A DNA stretch of 64,000 bases from assembly GCF_026151205.1 (NCBI RefSeq), contig NC_087081.1:11099113-11163112 (forward strand). The letters are read 5' to 3'. Shown piece by piece: positions 1 through 11,795 of this stretch (the stretch's first letter is position 1; the number at the start of each line of letters is the position of its first letter). Origin of the DNA: Bolinopsis microptera. Taxonomy: Eukaryota > Ctenophora > Tentaculata > Lobata > Bolinopsidae. Position numbers and translations under genes: made by a program. Below the pieces are notes generated by a model. The model made no database searches. It was not told where the DNA came from and saw only the letters and a list, made by a program, of their open reading frames with translations.

Positions 1-20
1 ATCAATATCTCAATTAATTA

Positions 21-82
21 GGTGTAGTGCGAGGGTACTTTCATGTTTATCAGTATTTCCGGGAGTGGTGTTATCATTATAT
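21..82 (+). repeat. Left arm of a ~60-bp inverted repeat flanking the TSP1 gene
   Basis: The segment with TTTCATGTTTATCAG and GGGAGTGGTGTTATCATTAT reappears in reverse complement at 9736-9792 with only a few mismatches. The two arms bracket the TSP1 gene. They may be copies of a short dispersed repeat or the ends of a larger element. The left side is cut by the window edge, so target duplications cannot be judged. Confidence 0.75.
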
Positions 83-665
83 TATTATTTATTATTATTA
101 TTACTACATATCGTGATATGTGGTGCTATATAATGCTATATAGTGCACCTATTTAGAATTGGCAGTTTTTTAGAAATAGTCGGCAATATATATATAGGTC
201 AGCTAATCAAAAATTATATAAAAATCAATCCAATCATAAATAAACCACCTTTAACCGTTTCTAGTAGGCAAAAAATGCGTTTAGTAAAGTATGTTCATAG
301 TTCATAATGTTTTGAGTCGAAATACCGTAAGACCTTCTAGTTCTATTAGTATTATTAAAATTAGAAATCTCAACCGCCAATTCTAAATCATTGCATTGTA
401 CAGTACAATCTGTCAACTAGATATTAGACAATACCGACCTCTTTGTGAGTTTATGACAAATTTAGATCTTTATTACTAGTTTATAATCTTAAATGAGCAG
501 TACGTTTGCACTTCCAAATGGTTTGTAAGCTTTTTATTTTTTGTTTTTAACCGATCAATGTAAAAACTAGCATGATCTTTTCATCAAGAAATATCGATGG
601 CCTACTGTATATGAATATTGAACGAACAATCAGACATAACAATTTGTTCTTTTAAAAGGCATAGA

Positions 666-3600
666 ATGAAAGGAATCAAGTTGCTGTGGTTCCTGTTAAC
701 CTTGGTGCAACTGTTTCCTAGAATAAGTTCATTTAGAAGTGGTCGCAGACGGACGTTGACGAGTTGTAAGTTTGAGATATGTTTTTAAAGATTTTGTTTC
801 TTTCTGGTAATCTTTTTTGCTCTTATGAGTGGGTCAATCATTTATTTTGAATTGTAGTTGACACACTGAGTGGAGACTCTCACTTCGTCAACTAAAATTC
901 AAAATTTTGTTTCTTTGTTTGGAATTTTGTTATCGATTTGATTTCACACTATCAGTTTATGACGATGAAGTCGTAATATGCCATACCAACACTAACCACT
1001 GGTGGGTGTCTGCATTCCTGACATTTACCACTGACCTAGTTGTGCAACTCTTTTCATTGGGTCAATAAGATTCGGGAATAGGGCTTAATAAAAACAATTC
1101 GCTTCAACAGAACTTTCCTTTGTTTGCCACGGTCGTGCTTGCAAGCACTGTAATCTCGATCAATTGCACCTGAAGTTATCATTGAGAACTACAACGTCAG
1201 TCTGTAGCCATAGTGGAACAAGTTTCTCCTTTTCTGTTTGTGATCATATCATGATCAGTATCAAGATTTTTAAAAAGATTGACCTAAAAAGATACTCAAA
1301 TAGCGGACTGACGTTCACTTTAACTCACGCACTCTGCCACTGGGCCTAGTACAGTACATATCCTACCAAGGAGGGAAACCACTCGAGTAACAATAGTGAA
1401 CCTAGCATTGAGGTTTCGTTAAGTTGTCGTGTCTAGCTATAAAATCGACGGAAACGAAGTTTGGGAGTTTTATGATAAAAAGAAACTTTGGGGGTCTTCT
1501 GTTTACTGCTACTGGGCCTATTGTTGGACTATGGTGATAGTAGTTACATTTATAAGGTTGCAATTTTAAAATTTATGGCCGTGCAACTGCAAATAAGCCC
1601 GACAAATTCTTTCCATTCAAAACAAAAACATGTTATATACAATTATACTGTTATACAAGTTACAAAGAATCAAATCCGCCGTCTGCCAATATCGACATTC
1701 GACTCGAATACACGTCTTGCACAACTCAGTTCCCGACCACCTACCTGCCTACAACATGATTTTTAAATGTTTCCTCCACAAAAATATTTAAATCTTAATG
1801 TGACAGGTAAGGTTCACGACGGGGGTTGGTCAGATTGGGAGGAATGGACTGAGTGTATCTGTGATGGTGATGGTGATGGTGATGATGATGGTGCAAGGTT
1901 AAGAATGAGAACTAGAGTTTGTGATAATCCTAGACCTTTTGGTTGTTACGGCAAACAGCCTAAGTAAGTGTCTTAGTTCTACAAAGACCTTAGGTTACAT
2001 TATCATGTGTTCGTTAAATTGGACTTTAAAAAATTCAAAATGGTTTGTAAAGTTGCTAAACACAATATTTGATAACTACTGCAACTTCGTAATATGCTGG
2101 TGTGCCAGTCCCGTTCACTAGAGTACCTGAATCAAGTGTGTGTGTTGGAGATAACAACATGCAGATGACAGTTCAGCTAATTAATAATGTCTGGACTACC
2201 TCCTAAATTAACACTTCTCAGTTAAATGCAGCCAATTTGCAGATTATAAACTTGACTTGATGCACATGATGGCTTCAAAATTTTCTGCCCGTTTACCCGA
2301 CTGCTGTAATGACAGCTTTAGAAAATAGGGCCACATGTAATATGTAGATTGTAGAGTGTAGAATGTAGAATTGATAGCTGTATCTGTACTACCTATAACT
2401 GATAAGAAACTAAGATAATAACTTACAGCACTGATCATCACACTTTCCATGCTCCACCATGGAAAGTGTGAAAAACTCGCAACAAAACACAATGAACAGT
2501 AAAAGTAATCACTATAACTTATTATCAGTAATAGTCCTCACTACAAACATAGGCTCGTACTAATTCGCTCGCCCAAAAATTTCACGTGACTTTGGTTTTT
2601 ATGGTTTTGCAGCCGTACAAAACGGTTTTACATAAACCCTTATCCCAACCCTAACCCTAACCATAAACCCGAAGCTATCCATAACCCTTTCCACAATCCT
2701 GACCCTAACCCGAGCCCTAAACAATCGAATTCATGTTTTACTAGCCTGTCACGCATAGTTAACGCACGAAATAATTCAAACGCACTTTACGTACTTTTCC
2801 CGAAAAATTGACGCACGAACCAACTATGCTGTCACGTAACCAAAACGGTTTTTTGCCCATTACTCTCCGGGGAAGCATTTTTACCCTACGTCATGGGGGG
2901 TGATTCGGAATCAGCGCGGCGTCTATTTCATACCCAAAGGGCCTTTTCACAAGAATTTTCTTAAAATTTGGGCGAGCGATTTAATAGGAGCGACAAACAT
3001 AACATTACAATCTACCGTAGAGACTGCCAAGGATCAGCTTACGAAACAAAGGTTTGTGAAGCTCACGAGCAGTGCTGTGACGCAGGCAAGAAAGTAGATG
3101 GAGGGTGGACGGATTGGAGTGATTGGAATGAATGTGACTGTGATCTCGAAACAGAGACTGGAACTAGGAACAAAACACGTACTTGTGATAATCCTGCACC
3201 TGCTTGTGGTGGCAGGTCTCTTCCTATTTCTCTTACTAGTTCAGATCGTTTTATATAGTGAGATTTCGTTTTTTTCCCGAACAAAAGAATGTAAAAAAAC
3301 CACCCCTTCTTTCAGTGACAGGTATTTAAACATTTTCTTGTGGTAGGATTTAAAGGAAAAGAAATTGGTTTATATAATTATATCATCAGCAAAAACTTTC
3401 AAATTTTAAACCTAGTTTAATTCACTCACCTCAATATTGCAGCGAATGTATTGGACCAAAAGTTGAAACAGGGAGCTGTGACGGGGACTGTTGCCAGACA
3501 ACCCACGGGGGTTGGTCCGAGTGGAAGGAGTCCGGTTCCTGCCAGTGTAACTCAGATGTAGGTTCCGGAACCTGGACTATAACCCGGCAGTGTAACAGTC

Positions 3601-6357
3601 CCTCCCCTCAGTGTGGGGGTAGTTTTTGTGAGGGTGATAGTGTGCTGACGGGAAGCTGCGACGAGGAATGCTGTGAGTAGATTGCTATCTCACTTTTCCC
3701 ATGGTGTCTGTTTTTTTGAAACTGATACCAACAACCACCAATTTGATTGGATCAATACAAAGAAAAAACCTCCGATTTCTGTGTTATTTCTGACCACCTT
3801 TAATCCACCAGGTCAAACAGTGGACGGAGGTTGGGCGGAGTGGAGGAGCTGGAACAGTTGTGTTTGTGACTACAGTTCTGGAGCTGGGGTGAAGACCAGG
3901 ACTAGGAGCTGTACAGATCCCGCTCCTTTCTGCCACGGATCGTAAGTTGGGGAGGCGGGCATGTTTTCAAGGAAGAGTGATTGTGACATAGAATCGAATC
4001 ATTTGGACATTTTTATTCGGAAACAGATATCCTGATTCCTGAAATAAATCATTTCTTCTTTCAGTGATTGTGATGGCGACCGAGTGGAATATGGTGTTTG
4101 TCTTTTTGAGTGCTGTAGGTTTATTTTAAATTTAAAAATTGAAACTTTGTATAATATAACAAAAAAATGGTTGATTAAATTATTTTCAGACATATTCAAG
4201 CGTTTAAAAAAGTACAACTCAGGTAAATCAGTGCATGGAGGCTGGACAAATTGGTCCTCTTGGAATATGTGCGTCTGTGACTACATCTCTGGAACTGGAA
4301 ACATGATAAGATCCAGATCCTGTACAGATCCCGCTCCTTCCTGTCATGGCCAGTAAGTCATTGTCATTTTTATTTAGTTTATTTTTCACGTAGTTGGACT
4401 ATACATTGTTCCTTACACTATGCGACTACATGAACAATTACATAAACAATTACTACCGTTTTATTCGTTAGAGGAATGGAGCCAAGTTAAATGATTTTGG
4501 AATTGATCCGGGTTTTAAATTACAACTCTGTTATTTTTCAGGGACTGCGTGGGGAATATCCTGGAACATACATCCTGTGATGATCAATGCTGTGAGTTGG
4601 AACATTTGAGATGTTTAATTGACCATTTAAATTGTTTAAATATTCGAATATTTTAAAAATTTTAATGATCAATCAGACGATAGTGATAGTAAAGTTGCAA
4701 TGAGTTTCAAATTTTAAATGACTCTAGAATTTGTATATCAACACACTGAATAACATATTCTAGCGTTTCGAGTTTTTTTACTCGATGATTTTAATTTCAA
4801 TTCCCAAAAGGTGAATCAGTAAACGGGAACTGGACAAGTTGGGGATCTTGGAGCATGTGTGTCTGCGATTACAACGGTGGTACTGGATCTCATATGAGAA
4901 CCAGATCCTGTACAGATCCTGTCCCTTCCTGTTATGGATCGTAAGTAAAATTATAAATGTCACATTGTTCAAAACAAATACCGTGTCACGTGTGATGCGT
5001 ATCCTGTTGTACAAAATTTATAGATTTCAGTAGTGTAGCCTTTTTTGGGCTTAGTTTGAATGAATTGATTACTTGATGTGAATAGTCAGCGGCTACAGAG
5101 TCAACGAATCAACAACAGGCGCTTCCTGATAAAACTTAAATAAGCTTATTTAAACACTCCCAAACTAATGACTTTTACCTTCAGGGACTGTGAGGGTAAT
5201 ATGGTGGAGCATGGAAAGTGTGATGATCAGTGCTGTAAGTTATTATCTTAGTTTCTTTAGTTATAGGTAGTACAACTATCAATTCTACATTCTACACTCT
5301 ACAATCTACATATTACATGTGGCCCTATTTTCTAAACCTGTCACTACAGCAGTCGGGTAAACGGGCAGAAACTTTTGATACCATCACGTGCATAATGTCA
5401 AGTTTATAATCTGCAAATTGGCTGCATTTAACTGAGAAGTGTTAATTTAGGAAGTAGTCCGAACATTAACAATTAGCTGAACTGTCATCATGTTGTTATC
5501 TCCAACACACACACTTGATTCAGGTACTCTAGTGAACGGGAACTGGAACAGTTGGGGTAACTGGAGCACATGTATTTGTGATTACAATGCTGGTACTGGA
5601 TCTCAGATGAGAACCAGATCCTGTACAGATCCTGCCCCTTCCTGTCATGGAGCGTAAGTAAATTTAAATAAATTTAATGAACAAAAAAAACAGTTGAAAA
5701 TATAATCGTCTTATTTTTCCATCATATAGATCGTGAGTAAAGCTCTACGGAAATACAAATGTTACCAACATTAACAACTTTTACCCTGTTTGAGTATTAA
5801 TGAACTGATTGCGTTTATAATTGTGATAGACTTCTAGATTAATGCTTGCTTGACGTACTTTAACTATCATTACTAAGGGTAGGGGTACTTTAGCTATCAG
5901 TATTGTTAGATAATAAGATATTTTGCAGAGATTGCGAAGGAGATATGATTGAACACGGCAAATGTAACGATCAATGCTGTAAGTTTTATAAATCCATCGT
6001 TCTTTCCCTTACTAAAAATATCTTACACCTTACATTATAAATCATAGTTTCAGTTTATCATATTGTACCATTGTCCAGTTTGTTTTAAAGTTGATGATAA
6101 TTATGAACTATCTCTCTGATTATCAGGCACGTCACTGAACGGAGGGTGGAGTAAGTGGGCTGACTGGGGACCTTGTATTTGCGAAAGTAACTCAACTAGT
6201 ACTAAAGGGGTTATCAGGAGGGATCGGTATTGTACTAACCCTCAACCCTCCTGTCGCGGCAAGTACGTACGTAGTACGTATGTAGTACGTATGTAGTACG
6301 TATGTAGCACGTATCTACGTAGCATGGTAATTTAGGATCCCAGTTATTCGTATTTAA

Positions 6358-6388
<31 letters not shown>

Positions 6389-9035
6389 CACCCTGATTTT
6401 TTTGTGAAACTTGATTTCGAGATAGTAGTTGACCAACAAACTAGGATCGGTGACCGAACTTTTGAGGGGGTCCTCGACCCCAACCGCCGAACGGTGCCCG
6501 CGGGGCAGCCACGCCCATATTTTGTCCAAATTAGGCCCAATTTAGCCAAATACCCTCAACATGCCCGAAACCCAGGTTTTAGGTGCTCTACTTGTAGCTA
6601 TTGGCCAAAAACCATATGACCATATTTGGGCATACGCACCAAATTTGATCGATTTTTGCCCATAAATTGGTCAAATATCAATATTTTTGAATGAAACCAA
6701 CTTTATATGGAAGGTAAACCTATACTGAAAAATGCCCGGCAAATTTCAGAATTTGGCCGCCAAATTTTTTAAAGGCCTAACTCAAAATTCCATATTAAAA
6801 CTTAAGGTCGAAATGCGATTCTACGTTGATTCTGAAAATTTCATGTAAAAATATTGAAATCCTATTGAGTTCTATTGTTTTGAACGAAATCAGTTTCGCA
6901 AATATCGCGAACTGAGATATGGGCAATTTTGTTCATTTTTTTGTGATTATTTGAAGATAGAATCCACAGTTAGGTAGATACTGAGCTGATAATCGTAGAG
7001 AATGTGTAGTATAGGTTTACCTTCCATATAAAGTTTAGAGCACCTAAAACCTGGGTTTCGGGCATGTTGAGGGTATTTGGCTAAATTGGGCCTAATTTGG
7101 ACAAAATATGGGCGTGGCTGCCCCGCGGGCACCGTTTGGCGGTTGGGGTCCGGGACCCCCTCAAAAGTTTGGTCACCGGTCCTAGTTTGTTGGTCAACTG
7201 CTATCTCGAAACCAAGTTTCACAAAAAAATCAGGGTGAACCCCCCCCCCCCCCCCCCCCCCCCCCCTTAATTGTGTAATGTCTCTTCTGCTGTAATGATA
7301 ACTTAATATAAGTAAACCGACATCTTCAGAAATCATAGTCTTTAAAATACCCAATTATGTGAGAAATATTTATTTACTTTGGCTATAATATTAATAGATT
7401 AAGGTAAGCATTTTTAGACGATTCATTGTTTTTAATTTAAGGATGTGTGATGGGGTCAATACGGAAGTTGCGAAGTGTGCTTCTCCAACTGCATGTGATC
7501 AAGGTAACCCTGATACTGATTTAAAATGATGGAAATCAGTATGCTAATATATACTCACAAAGACGTCAAATAGTTAAATGATCGGTGATATATATAATAC
7601 TTCATTTTATTGCTGTATTGCTGAAATGACGTTTTATATTATATTTCCATCCTTAAACTTGTCTTGAATTTGCAGATATAGTGCCTGTTATGGGCAGTTA
7701 TATTGAGGCCGAGAAATCTGAGTCACTGCAGTTAGACACCTTCTCAAGTACAAACCTGCCGCTAATTATTTGTGGTGTGGCTGCGATAGCGGGAATAGTC
7801 CTAGCTGGCATGGCTATTGTTGCAGTTATATTTCTGGTCAAACGAAAAAGACGAAAGCAATCAGTTACTTTAGGTAAATAAATGTTATCAGCATTAATTT
7901 AGGCCGATTTAATTTTTAATCATTCAATACCTAGTTATTTTGGGATCCCGACATCATGATTTAGAATTCTTAAAACGATAAAAATTGCAATCTTTAACTA
8001 CCAAATTCAAAATTGTATCTGGATTCTGAATACCTTACTCGGGATTATTATGACCGGGATAAAGTGGTGGGTTTAGGGTAATTTCGCCATATTTTTCCTG
8101 AACCACATTTTCACCGGTCGATAATAAACCCGCCTACTCAGCTTTTAGGGTTCCCAAGGGGTATGGGTGCTCATATTTTAATCGTTGTCTTATATTCACT
8201 AAAGAAGACTATTGGGACACTTGTTGTAGGTTTTTCGACTTCATTTGGCTAAAATTGCATAAAATTCACCTTTTTGCCCAATTCTTGTCATATATCCTTA
8301 TTGTCAAATTTGATTTAAATAGGCCAATTTTTAATTTCTTAGGTATTGACTATCTCTACATAATGAAATAGGACTCAAAGTAAAAGTAACAGTTAAATTA
8401 AAACTTGAATTAATTAAAACTGATGAAAGGGATGATCCAGATGAAGATAACGAAGATGATTACAACTTATTGGAAGACTAAACAGCTCTCCCTTTATCTT
8501 AATATCGATCTGGTTGTTACGCTTCAAATGTTAAAAATTATTTTCCATCTAGTTTGATTAACCACGAGTCATTATTTCTGTCTACTTTCAACAATTATTG
8601 ATAATTCGACTTGTTTCACAAATTTTAGCAATGCGAAAATTTCTAAACTTGCTTATCTCTAATAAGGAAATTTACATCTGAGACAAAATTTTTGAATCTA
8701 AAATTGAAACGTTGGACACCGGTAAAATGGCGACCGGGAAAATGTGGCGGGTTTTGAGCAATTTCGCCATATTTTTCCCGAACCATATTTTAACCGGTCG
8801 TTAATAAACCCGTCGTAATAATCCCGAGTAAGGTAACAATTTTGTTTTATCCTTATCTTGTGTTATCCTTATCTTGTCTTCAGATACAGTAACTCCTCTG
8901 GAGGCAGCCCAGTCCACTCCACCACCAGCAGTGTTCTCTCCAGTCCCACCACCAGAGACGTGCCAAACCTCCCCATCTTCAGCACATCGGTTTGATGCCA
9001 TCGAAAATGACTACATGGACTTCACAGAACTTTGA
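666..9035 (+). CDS. Eight-repeat TSP1 single-pass membrane receptor, 16 exons, complete
   Basis: Exons: 666-765, 1807-1963, 3021-3215, 3443-3672, 3812-3941, 4065-4114, 4223-4352, 4542-4591, 4811-4940, 5185-5234, 5524-5653, 5929-5978, 6127-6262, 7442-7503, 7676-7873, 8884-9035. The phases close exactly: 1950 nt, 649 aa plus TGA. Residues 1-20 form a signal peptide (MKGIKLLWFLLTLVQLF). Eight TSP1 repeats follow (about 36-513), each with a (G/N)GW..W..W..C start and a C.DPAPxCxG end, joined by DC...C..CC linkers. A hydrophobic helix spans about 561-588 and is followed by KRKRRK, the usual cytoplasmic side. The tail (600-649) is Pro/Ser-rich and ends NDYMDFTEL, a possible YxxF sorting or SH2 site. 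Repeats 4-7 are each one 130-nt exon (phase 1 to 2) plus one 50-nt exon (phase 2 to 1). The family binds glycans or proteins in adhesion or guidance; the ligand is unknown. AATAAA signals lie at 9399, 9524 and 9650. Exon 14 and the weaker donors are the least certain parts. Confidence 0.87.
2110..2462 (-). repeat. Inverted copy of TSP1 exon 10, intron 10 and the start of exon 11, inside intron 2
   Basis: This stretch is the reverse complement of about 5205-5540, with scattered substitutions and small indels. It carries, on the minus strand, the end of exon 10 (MVEHGKCDDQC and its GTAAGT donor), all of intron 10 and the first bases of exon 11. The exon 10 end is followed directly by a short palindrome (CACTTTCCATG / CATGGAAAGTG). 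It is antisense to the gene and cannot be spliced in, so it is a pseudo-exon. The pre-mRNA could fold these two regions into a long hairpin. Confidence 0.85.
2648..2730 (+). repeat. Short degenerate telomere-like CCCTAA tract
   Basis: Imperfect repeats of AACCCTAACCCTAACC and variants (AACCCGA, AACCCTTT, GACCCTAACCC) lie in intron 2. The motif matches the animal telomere repeat TTAGGG on the opposite strand. It is too short and irregular to be a telomere. It may be an interstitial relic or simple-sequence drift. Confidence 0.45.
6263..6322 (+). repeat. ACGTATGTAGT microsatellite starting at the exon 13 splice donor
   Basis: The donor after exon 13 (AA|GTACGT) is the first unit of an array of GTACGTATGTA-like repeats, so several near-identical GTACGT/GTATGT donors are stacked within 40 bp. 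Slippage here could move the splice site or frame. The chosen donor keeps phase 2, which matches exon 14. Confidence 0.7.
6358..7266. mobile_element. Foldback element with poly-G/poly-C ends, TTAA-flanked
   Basis: The two ~235-bp arms (6358-6590 and 7038-7266) are near-identical reverse complements. The left end is a run of about 29 G then TTCACCCTGATTTTTTTGTG; the right end is the mirror image ending in a C run. TTAA sits directly outside both ends (6354-6357 and 7267-7270), which is the target duplication of piggyBac-type transposons. There is no transposase, so it is non-autonomous. It lies in intron 13 of the TSP1 gene. Related copies are at 30098, 33726 and 36285. Confidence 0.8.
8033..8833. 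mobile_element. 801-bp TA-flanked inverted-repeat element in TSP1 intron 15
   Basis: Terminal inverted repeats CCTTACTCGGGATTATTA (8033-8050) and TAATAATCCCGAGTAAGG (8816-8833) are perfect over 18 bp, with TA on both outer sides. Further subterminal blocks (ACCGGTCG, TAATAAACCCG, TTTCGCCATATTTTTCC) occur at both ends. No transposase is visible. The TA target fits a Tc1/mariner/pogo-type non-autonomous element. Confidence 0.75.
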
Positions 9036-9735
9036 AGTCAGACAATAATTCACATGATTATTAGATCAGTTTGCTGGAAATCAGACTTACTCAAGTGAAG
9101 CTGAGTTGCTTGGGGATCAATATCTATCAAACCAGCTCAAAAAGTGGCGGATAATCTGCTTAAAATGAAGCTGAGTCGAAGTTTAAGTCTTCTATCGGAC
9201 TTTATTGTGGTCGAGAAGCTGAAGACAACCAATCCATGTCAGCAACAGAGAATAGTGACAGTAAGGATGAACCACAAATTCATGTAAATATATGGGCTGA
9301 AGTTTATCCAAATTAAAGTGGCGTCATTCAAAACAAGTTATTTAATCGGGTTTGTAAAATGAAGCAGAAACCGTGACCCAACAAACGATTAATTAATTAA
9401 TAAATGTATTTTGTTTTATGATTTGGAAGAGAAAGGAAGATTTTGAAGAGATATTCTGCAGTGAAACAGACTATTATTATATGGGTCACAATCAAAAAGT
9501 GTTAAACGAAGTTATGAAAATGAAATAAATATGACTCATTGATTTTGAAAGAAATGAAGAAGGGGTCAACCCTTATCTTATCAATGATTATTTGTATGGA
9601 TTGAAATTCACAAATCATTACAATTAGATTTCGATTCCTGTGTCACACTAATAAAGGAACAAAAACTACTGTCAGCTGATTAAAAATCAAACTAGACTTC
9701 TTACAGTTTCACAGTTACACTCGGATGTAAATCAG

Positions 9736-9792
9736 TATAATGATAACACCACTCCCGGAAATGCTGATAAACATGAAAATACCCCCACTACA
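9736..9792 (-). repeat. Right arm of the ~60-bp inverted repeat flanking the TSP1 gene
   Basis: Reverse complement of 21-82. It lies about 700 bp beyond the TSP1 stop codon and beyond all three candidate AATAAA signals, so it is outside the transcript or at its very end. Confidence 0.75.
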
Positions 9793-10244
9793 TTTAAAGT
9801 AAACCATGTGAATTCAGGTTGTAGTTAAGCCTCAAGTTCTTTCATGATTCATCGCTACACATCTTCCTTTTTTCTGCGTTGAGAGTTGTTAATTTCTTCT
9901 TATCTGTAGTGTCCGTTCCTCTGGAGATCTGTCCAAACACAAGTAAACTTCCTAATCGGCAAAATGTTTACATTCATTTTCTTTTGAAAGAGAGTTTACA
10001 AAACGTAACCTTTACAGTAGTCTTTAAGATTGTCCTTTGCTTATGCAACACACTTCAAACCCTTACATTACAACTAATGAGCGTTGATTAATTCCAATTC
10101 TCAAATATAAGAATCATAATATCTGTGTATTTGTTTATTGTCTCCTTATATCTAATGATATTAGGTCGAAGCTTTTTGAAATAGACTAATATTATCAAGT
10201 GTCAACACCGCAACACATGATATGTATAAAACACGGCCGCTCAA

Positions 10245-10334
10245 TGCTCATTCTACAACAAATATTCTCTTTCTCAATGCTCATTCTACAACAAATATTC
10301 TCTTTCTCATTGCTCATTCTACAACAAATATTCT
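10245..10334 (+). repeat. 33-bp tandem repeat, about 2.8 copies
   Basis: The unit begins TGCTCATTCTACAACAAATA and continues TTCTCTTTCTCAA. Copies are almost identical, indicating recent expansion. Confidence 0.9.
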
Positions 10335-10697
10335 AATGCGGCAACACATTCTCTAACTATGTTCCTAATAATGTCGATATTATTGCGAGAACCTACCAGT
10401 AAGGCTCCAGGAACAGGAAGTTTACTACAAAATAGACCAGACACTACCTACGTAAACTTAGTAATGTCCATTTTACGGCTAATGTAACTGTAAGGGATCG
10501 TAACTTTGTAACTTCTAGACGAAGACTATATAGTATTGCTTGGAGCTTGTTAATTTTACCGTAGATCGTTTACTATGGAGATGGCATTTGCCGATACTTC
10601 ATACTTTAAATGTTCCTAGAACCAAAATTCAAAGTTAATGCGTTCCTCCTCCCTCTACTCTGGCTGATGATCCATAATAATCATCAGCCAGTGAGAT

Positions 10698-10817
10698 TCA
10701 CGGCTTAGGTGTCGTATGACCGGATATAGCATTGGAAGGTGCTGGCAAGTAGAACTGTCCAGTGGCCCCCAGTCCCAGGGTACTGTAATCTCCAACTGGT
10801 ATAGCATTCCCCAACAT
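10698..10817 (-). CDS. Possible small minus-strand reading frame, 39 aa, unknown
   Basis: An ATG-to-TGA frame of 40 codons begins MLGNAIPVGDYSTLGLGATG and ends GHTTPKP. Its composition looks protein-like (Gly/Pro/Ser, few rare residues), and it could be a terminal exon of a minus-strand gene, since an AG lies just before the ATG. There is no other support, and a short frame like this can arise by chance. Confidence 0.2.
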   Translation of the reverse strand: MLGNAIPVGDYSTLGLGATGQFYLPAPSNAISGHTTPKP

Positions 10818-11795
10818 GACTTCCCATTATCCAACAAAAAACACCACATCTTACTTCAGCCTACTAATTTTTGCTTTATTTTGGGTAGGATACTTCAAAT
10901 TTGGGCCTCTAATCCCCTCACACATTGATACACCAATATACACAGTACACACTGTACTATAAGTATAAAATAAAACATGCACTTTAAAAAACTTCCATGA
11001 AACATTGTCCCCAACAAGGAAGCACATTCTTTTTGTTGGTCAGACAAAACTCAGACAAAACTCCAACATCACTCCAACATCACTTCCTAGCTACCACTTC
11101 CTATCAGATACAAATTTTAGAACACATCAATTGTTTTACTCATCCCGCGGATTTGGTCACTCTGCAGCACAGCACGCCCAATCAAGCAGGTCATCTTATG
11201 GTTCTTCAGAACAATTGTCAGCACTCGGCTTTGAGGGCCTTTTGGGGACTGGGGAGCAGTGATTTTATCCTCGAACACGGCACCACGTGCTACCATACCG
11301 CATAACACGTGCAGTACCTCGCCTCACGTCATCATATTCTCGTGCATGGATCTTGATTCTTGATACGGCATCATGTTCTCCAACCAGACCGGTAGTGCGT
11401 TGTTTTTTAATCAGTTGCTAAAGCGAATGTTTTAGGCTTACAGTGCTTTCCCCACCCACCTACTTTGTCATGCCGTTTTGTGGTCCTTATTAACTAAATG
11501 TTTGGCCGTTGACCGACACCTGAAGTGGGTGAAATATAGGAATTAAACAGAAATTAAATATAAAACATGAAATGACCAAGGATAACACCATCATAGTTTC
11601 TGCCGATTGGAATCTAACTAAGCTAGAATAATTAGAACCACATTCACACAGTTAACTTCCAGATCCTACCTATCTCCATGACCTTATCTTTCTCACTTTT
11701 CATTAAAAAACTAAGCGTTCATTACTACTGTTTAGTTTCCTTGTCATCCCCTTTAGTTTCCTTGTCATCCCCTTTAGTTTTAAGATTCTTGCTAC

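Larger units (their letters stand above)
9036..10700. other. 3' flank of the TSP1 gene and spacer
   Basis: Contains the presumed 3' UTR with AATAAA at 9399, 9524 and 9650, the right inverted-repeat arm (9736-9792) and a 33-bp tandem repeat (10245-10334). I see no other coding signal here. Confidence 0.6.

Noticed and set aside
2648-2730. True telomere
   Set aside because: Only a few irregular CCCTAA units inside an intron, with unique DNA on both sides.
6344-7354. Frames crossing the poly-G/poly-C runs
   Set aside because: Pure Gly or Pro runs and terminal-repeat sequence; these are frames of a non-coding foldback element.
11005-11262. + frame with Ser/Gly-rich end (SSYGSSEQLSALGFEG...)
   Set aside because: No ATG, no acceptor, and long frames exist on the other strand over the same bases.
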